6,582 bases of DNA from Planctomycetaceae bacterium. GTDB taxonomy: Bacteria > Planctomycetota > Planctomycetia > Pirellulales > Thermoguttaceae. Below, in pieces: positions 5,860 through 6,582 of the stretch. Numbering within the stretch: the stretch's first letter is position 1; the number at the start of each line of letters is the position of its first letter. The position numbers and the translations under genes were made by a program. The notes below the pieces were generated by a model that saw nothing but the letters and a program-made list of their open reading frames with translations, made no database searches and was not told the origin of the DNA. Location: contig JAITBS010000229.1 in NCBI GenBank assembly GCA_031283515.1, forward strand, positions 1 through 6,582, given 5' to 3'.

Positions 5860-5875
5860 TAGTATGTCAATAGTA
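5854..5875. repeat. 11-bp tandem duplication covering the -35 box
   Basis: The sequence tgtcaatagta occurs twice head to tail (5854-5864 and 5865-5875). Each copy carries TTGACA on the minus strand, so the permease promoter has two -35 boxes one helical turn apart. Confidence 0.85.
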
Positions 5876-5914
5876 ACTGTCTATTTTATCAACAGATTAC
5901 ACCAATAGTCACAG

Positions 5915-6085
5915 ATATTTAGTCCGCAGAGTATGCAGATTACTTTTACGCAGATTATTTTTTTGAGAATACAAAACAGACGAAATAACAAAACAGACGA
6001 AAAATGAACCGACTAACTAAAGCCTCAATTTTATTCAATTTTAATAAACGTTTAAAAAATTTGCGAAAATCTGCGGACTTAATAT
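5915..6085. repeat. 16-bp inverted repeat pair, part of the 'ctgcggact' family
   Basis: atatttagtccgcaga (5915-5930) and tctgcggacttaatat (6070-6085) are inverted copies with one mismatch, enclosing about 140 bp. The core agtccgcag/ctgcggact occurs four times in the window: 4810-4818 and 5921-5929 in one orientation, 6071-6079 and 6108-6116 in the other. Around the cores are degenerate direct copies of cagatta (5893, 5935, 5951) and tgcg-aacc-tgcg units (6091-6112). The last core ends 3 bp before the glycosyltransferase stop codon. Similar 'tctgcggact / tctgcgtaac' text is familiar as dispersed intergenic repeat in several bacterial phyla; that comparison is from memory. Confidence 0.7.
5971..6002. 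repeat. 15-bp direct repeat with 2-bp gap
   Basis: acaaaacagacgaaa is present at 5971-5985 and again at 5988-6002, separated by ta. It lies between the two arms of the larger inverted repeat. No function is apparent; it looks like a local slippage duplication. Confidence 0.75.
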
Positions 6086-6119
6086 TTATCTGCGCAACCT
6101 GCGTAACCTGCGGACTCTG

Positions 6120-6582
6120 TTAATAAAATTGACAGTTACTGTCAAGTGTGTCTGTTTGTTGATAAATGGAAATCAGATGTTCGAGCGAAGATTGCAGAGT
6201 GAAGGGAGTTGCCGCCAATTCTGTCAGGGCAAAGGGAGTTTCACAGTGAGCGGCAAGCATTTCGTGAATTGCTTCGATCCATTGTGTTTTCGGAGCGTCG
6301 AGCGAAACCCGCCGAATACGTTGTGAAAAAAAATCGTCCAGCTCCCGCGAAATCCGATCAGAATAAACAACACCAAGACCAGACATCAACGCATCCATCG
6401 CCACAATCGGTAATCCCTCATAAAACGAAGGAAGAAGAAATACGCCAAATAACGAACAAAAGTAATCGGGAATGTCCAAACGGGAACCAGTTAAAATAAC
6501 ACGATCTTGAATCTTTTTGTTCCGAATATCACGGCGTATTTCTTCCCAACATTCACCTTGACCAACCAACACAAAATACCAA
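6120..6582 (-). CDS. GT4-type glycosyltransferase, C-terminal part, 5' truncated by window end
   Basis: The frame is open from the window edge to the TAA at 6122-6120, giving 153 visible residues. It corresponds to the C-terminal nucleotide-sugar-binding Rossmann domain of a GT-B, family 4 glycosyltransferase (EpsF/RfaG-like). Visible landmarks are WYFVLVGQGE at the start, DRVILTGSRLDIPDYF (about residues 26-41), VFLLPSFYEGLPIVAMDA (about 47-64) and SGLGVVYSD (67-75). The last stretch contains the family's E-x7-E element, but the second glutamate is replaced by aspartate (Glu55, Asp63). Such enzymes add sugars from nucleotide donors to growing polysaccharides at the cytoplasmic face. The GTG at 6572 is internal, not a start, because the typical strand sequence WYF precedes it. 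With the permease and sugar transferase it suggests a polysaccharide gene neighbourhood. Donor and acceptor are unknown. Confidence 0.88.
   Translation of the reverse strand, partial: WYFVLVGQGECWEEIRRDIRNKKIQDRVILTGSRLDIPDYFCSLFGVFLLPSFYEGLPIVAMDALMSGLGVVYSDRISRELDDFFSQRIRRVSLDAPKTQWIEAIHEMLAAHCETPFALTELAATPFTLQSSLEHLISIYQQTDTLDSNCQFY

Larger units (their letters stand above)
5778..6119. other. Intergenic region between glycosyltransferase and permease genes
   Basis: This 342-bp AT-rich spacer separates two minus-strand genes. It contains the permease promoter, an 11-bp and a 15-bp direct repeat, and inverted copies of the ctgcggact repeat family. No open frame resembling a protein and no classical intrinsic terminator for the glycosyltransferase were found. 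Confidence 0.6.

Noticed and set aside
6209..6499. 96-codon open frame on the + strand
   Set aside because: It is antisense to the glycosyltransferase, whose motifs are clear.
6570..6572. GTG as the start codon of the glycosyltransferase
   Set aside because: The frame continues upstream with WYF before VLVGQGE, as expected inside the Rossmann domain; the gene is cut by the window end.
1..6582. tRNA, rRNA, riboswitch or insertion-sequence genes
   Set aside because: No cloverleaf, ribosomal core sequence, known riboswitch core or transposase frame was recognised on either strand.

Overview
The window looks like a piece of an AT-rich planctomycete-type chromosome. The best pointer is the truncated gene at the left edge, which ends with the H-x9-D-G signature of DUF1559 (SBP_bac_10) proteins; these are greatly expanded in Planctomycetota and also occur in Lentisphaerae and Verrucomicrobia. 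None of the four complete genes has a convincing Shine-Dalgarno sequence; their start codons follow A-rich leaders. The phylum is inferred from one family plus general style and is not proven.

Layout: (1) 2-688, + strand: C-terminal part of a DUF1559 pseudopilin-like protein. (2) 689-975: convergent spacer with a perfect 11-bp hairpin running into four tandem 19-bp repeats. (3) 976-1674, - strand: small sugar-phosphate transferase (initiating phosphoglycosyl transferase), whose start codon directly follows a (CAA)8 microsatellite. (4) 1858-3171, - strand: membrane protein resembling cytochrome bd subunit I, fused to a C-terminal c-type cytochrome, with no CydB nearby. (5) 3172-3629: divergent regulatory region with a good promoter for the cytochrome gene. 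(6) 3630-4424, + strand: Tat-exported cupin of D-lyxose-isomerase type. (7) 4425-4898: spacer with two possible terminators and a 133-bp multi-hairpin element bounded by inverted repeats. (8) 4899-5777, - strand: polysaccharide ABC-2 exporter permease without its ATPase. (9) 5778-6119: spacer with a near-consensus promoter and dispersed 'ctgcggact' repeats. (10) 6120-6582, - strand: C-terminal part of a GT4 glycosyltransferase, cut by the window end.

The sugar transferase, the ABC permease and the glycosyltransferase fit a surface-polysaccharide theme: initiation on a lipid carrier, chain extension, and export. They are not packed as an operon. Each gene is separated by about 180-475 bp of repeat-bearing DNA, and the cytochrome and cupin genes sit between them. 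The cupin could be linked to sugar chemistry outside the cytoplasm, but that is speculation.

The most unusual material is (a) the single-subunit CydA-like/cytochrome c fusion, (b) the exported cupin, (c) the (CAA)8 tract in place of a ribosome binding site, (d) short tandem duplications that double one promoter element in each of two promoters, and (e) the structured intergenic repeats. No clearly new multi-gene system is visible.
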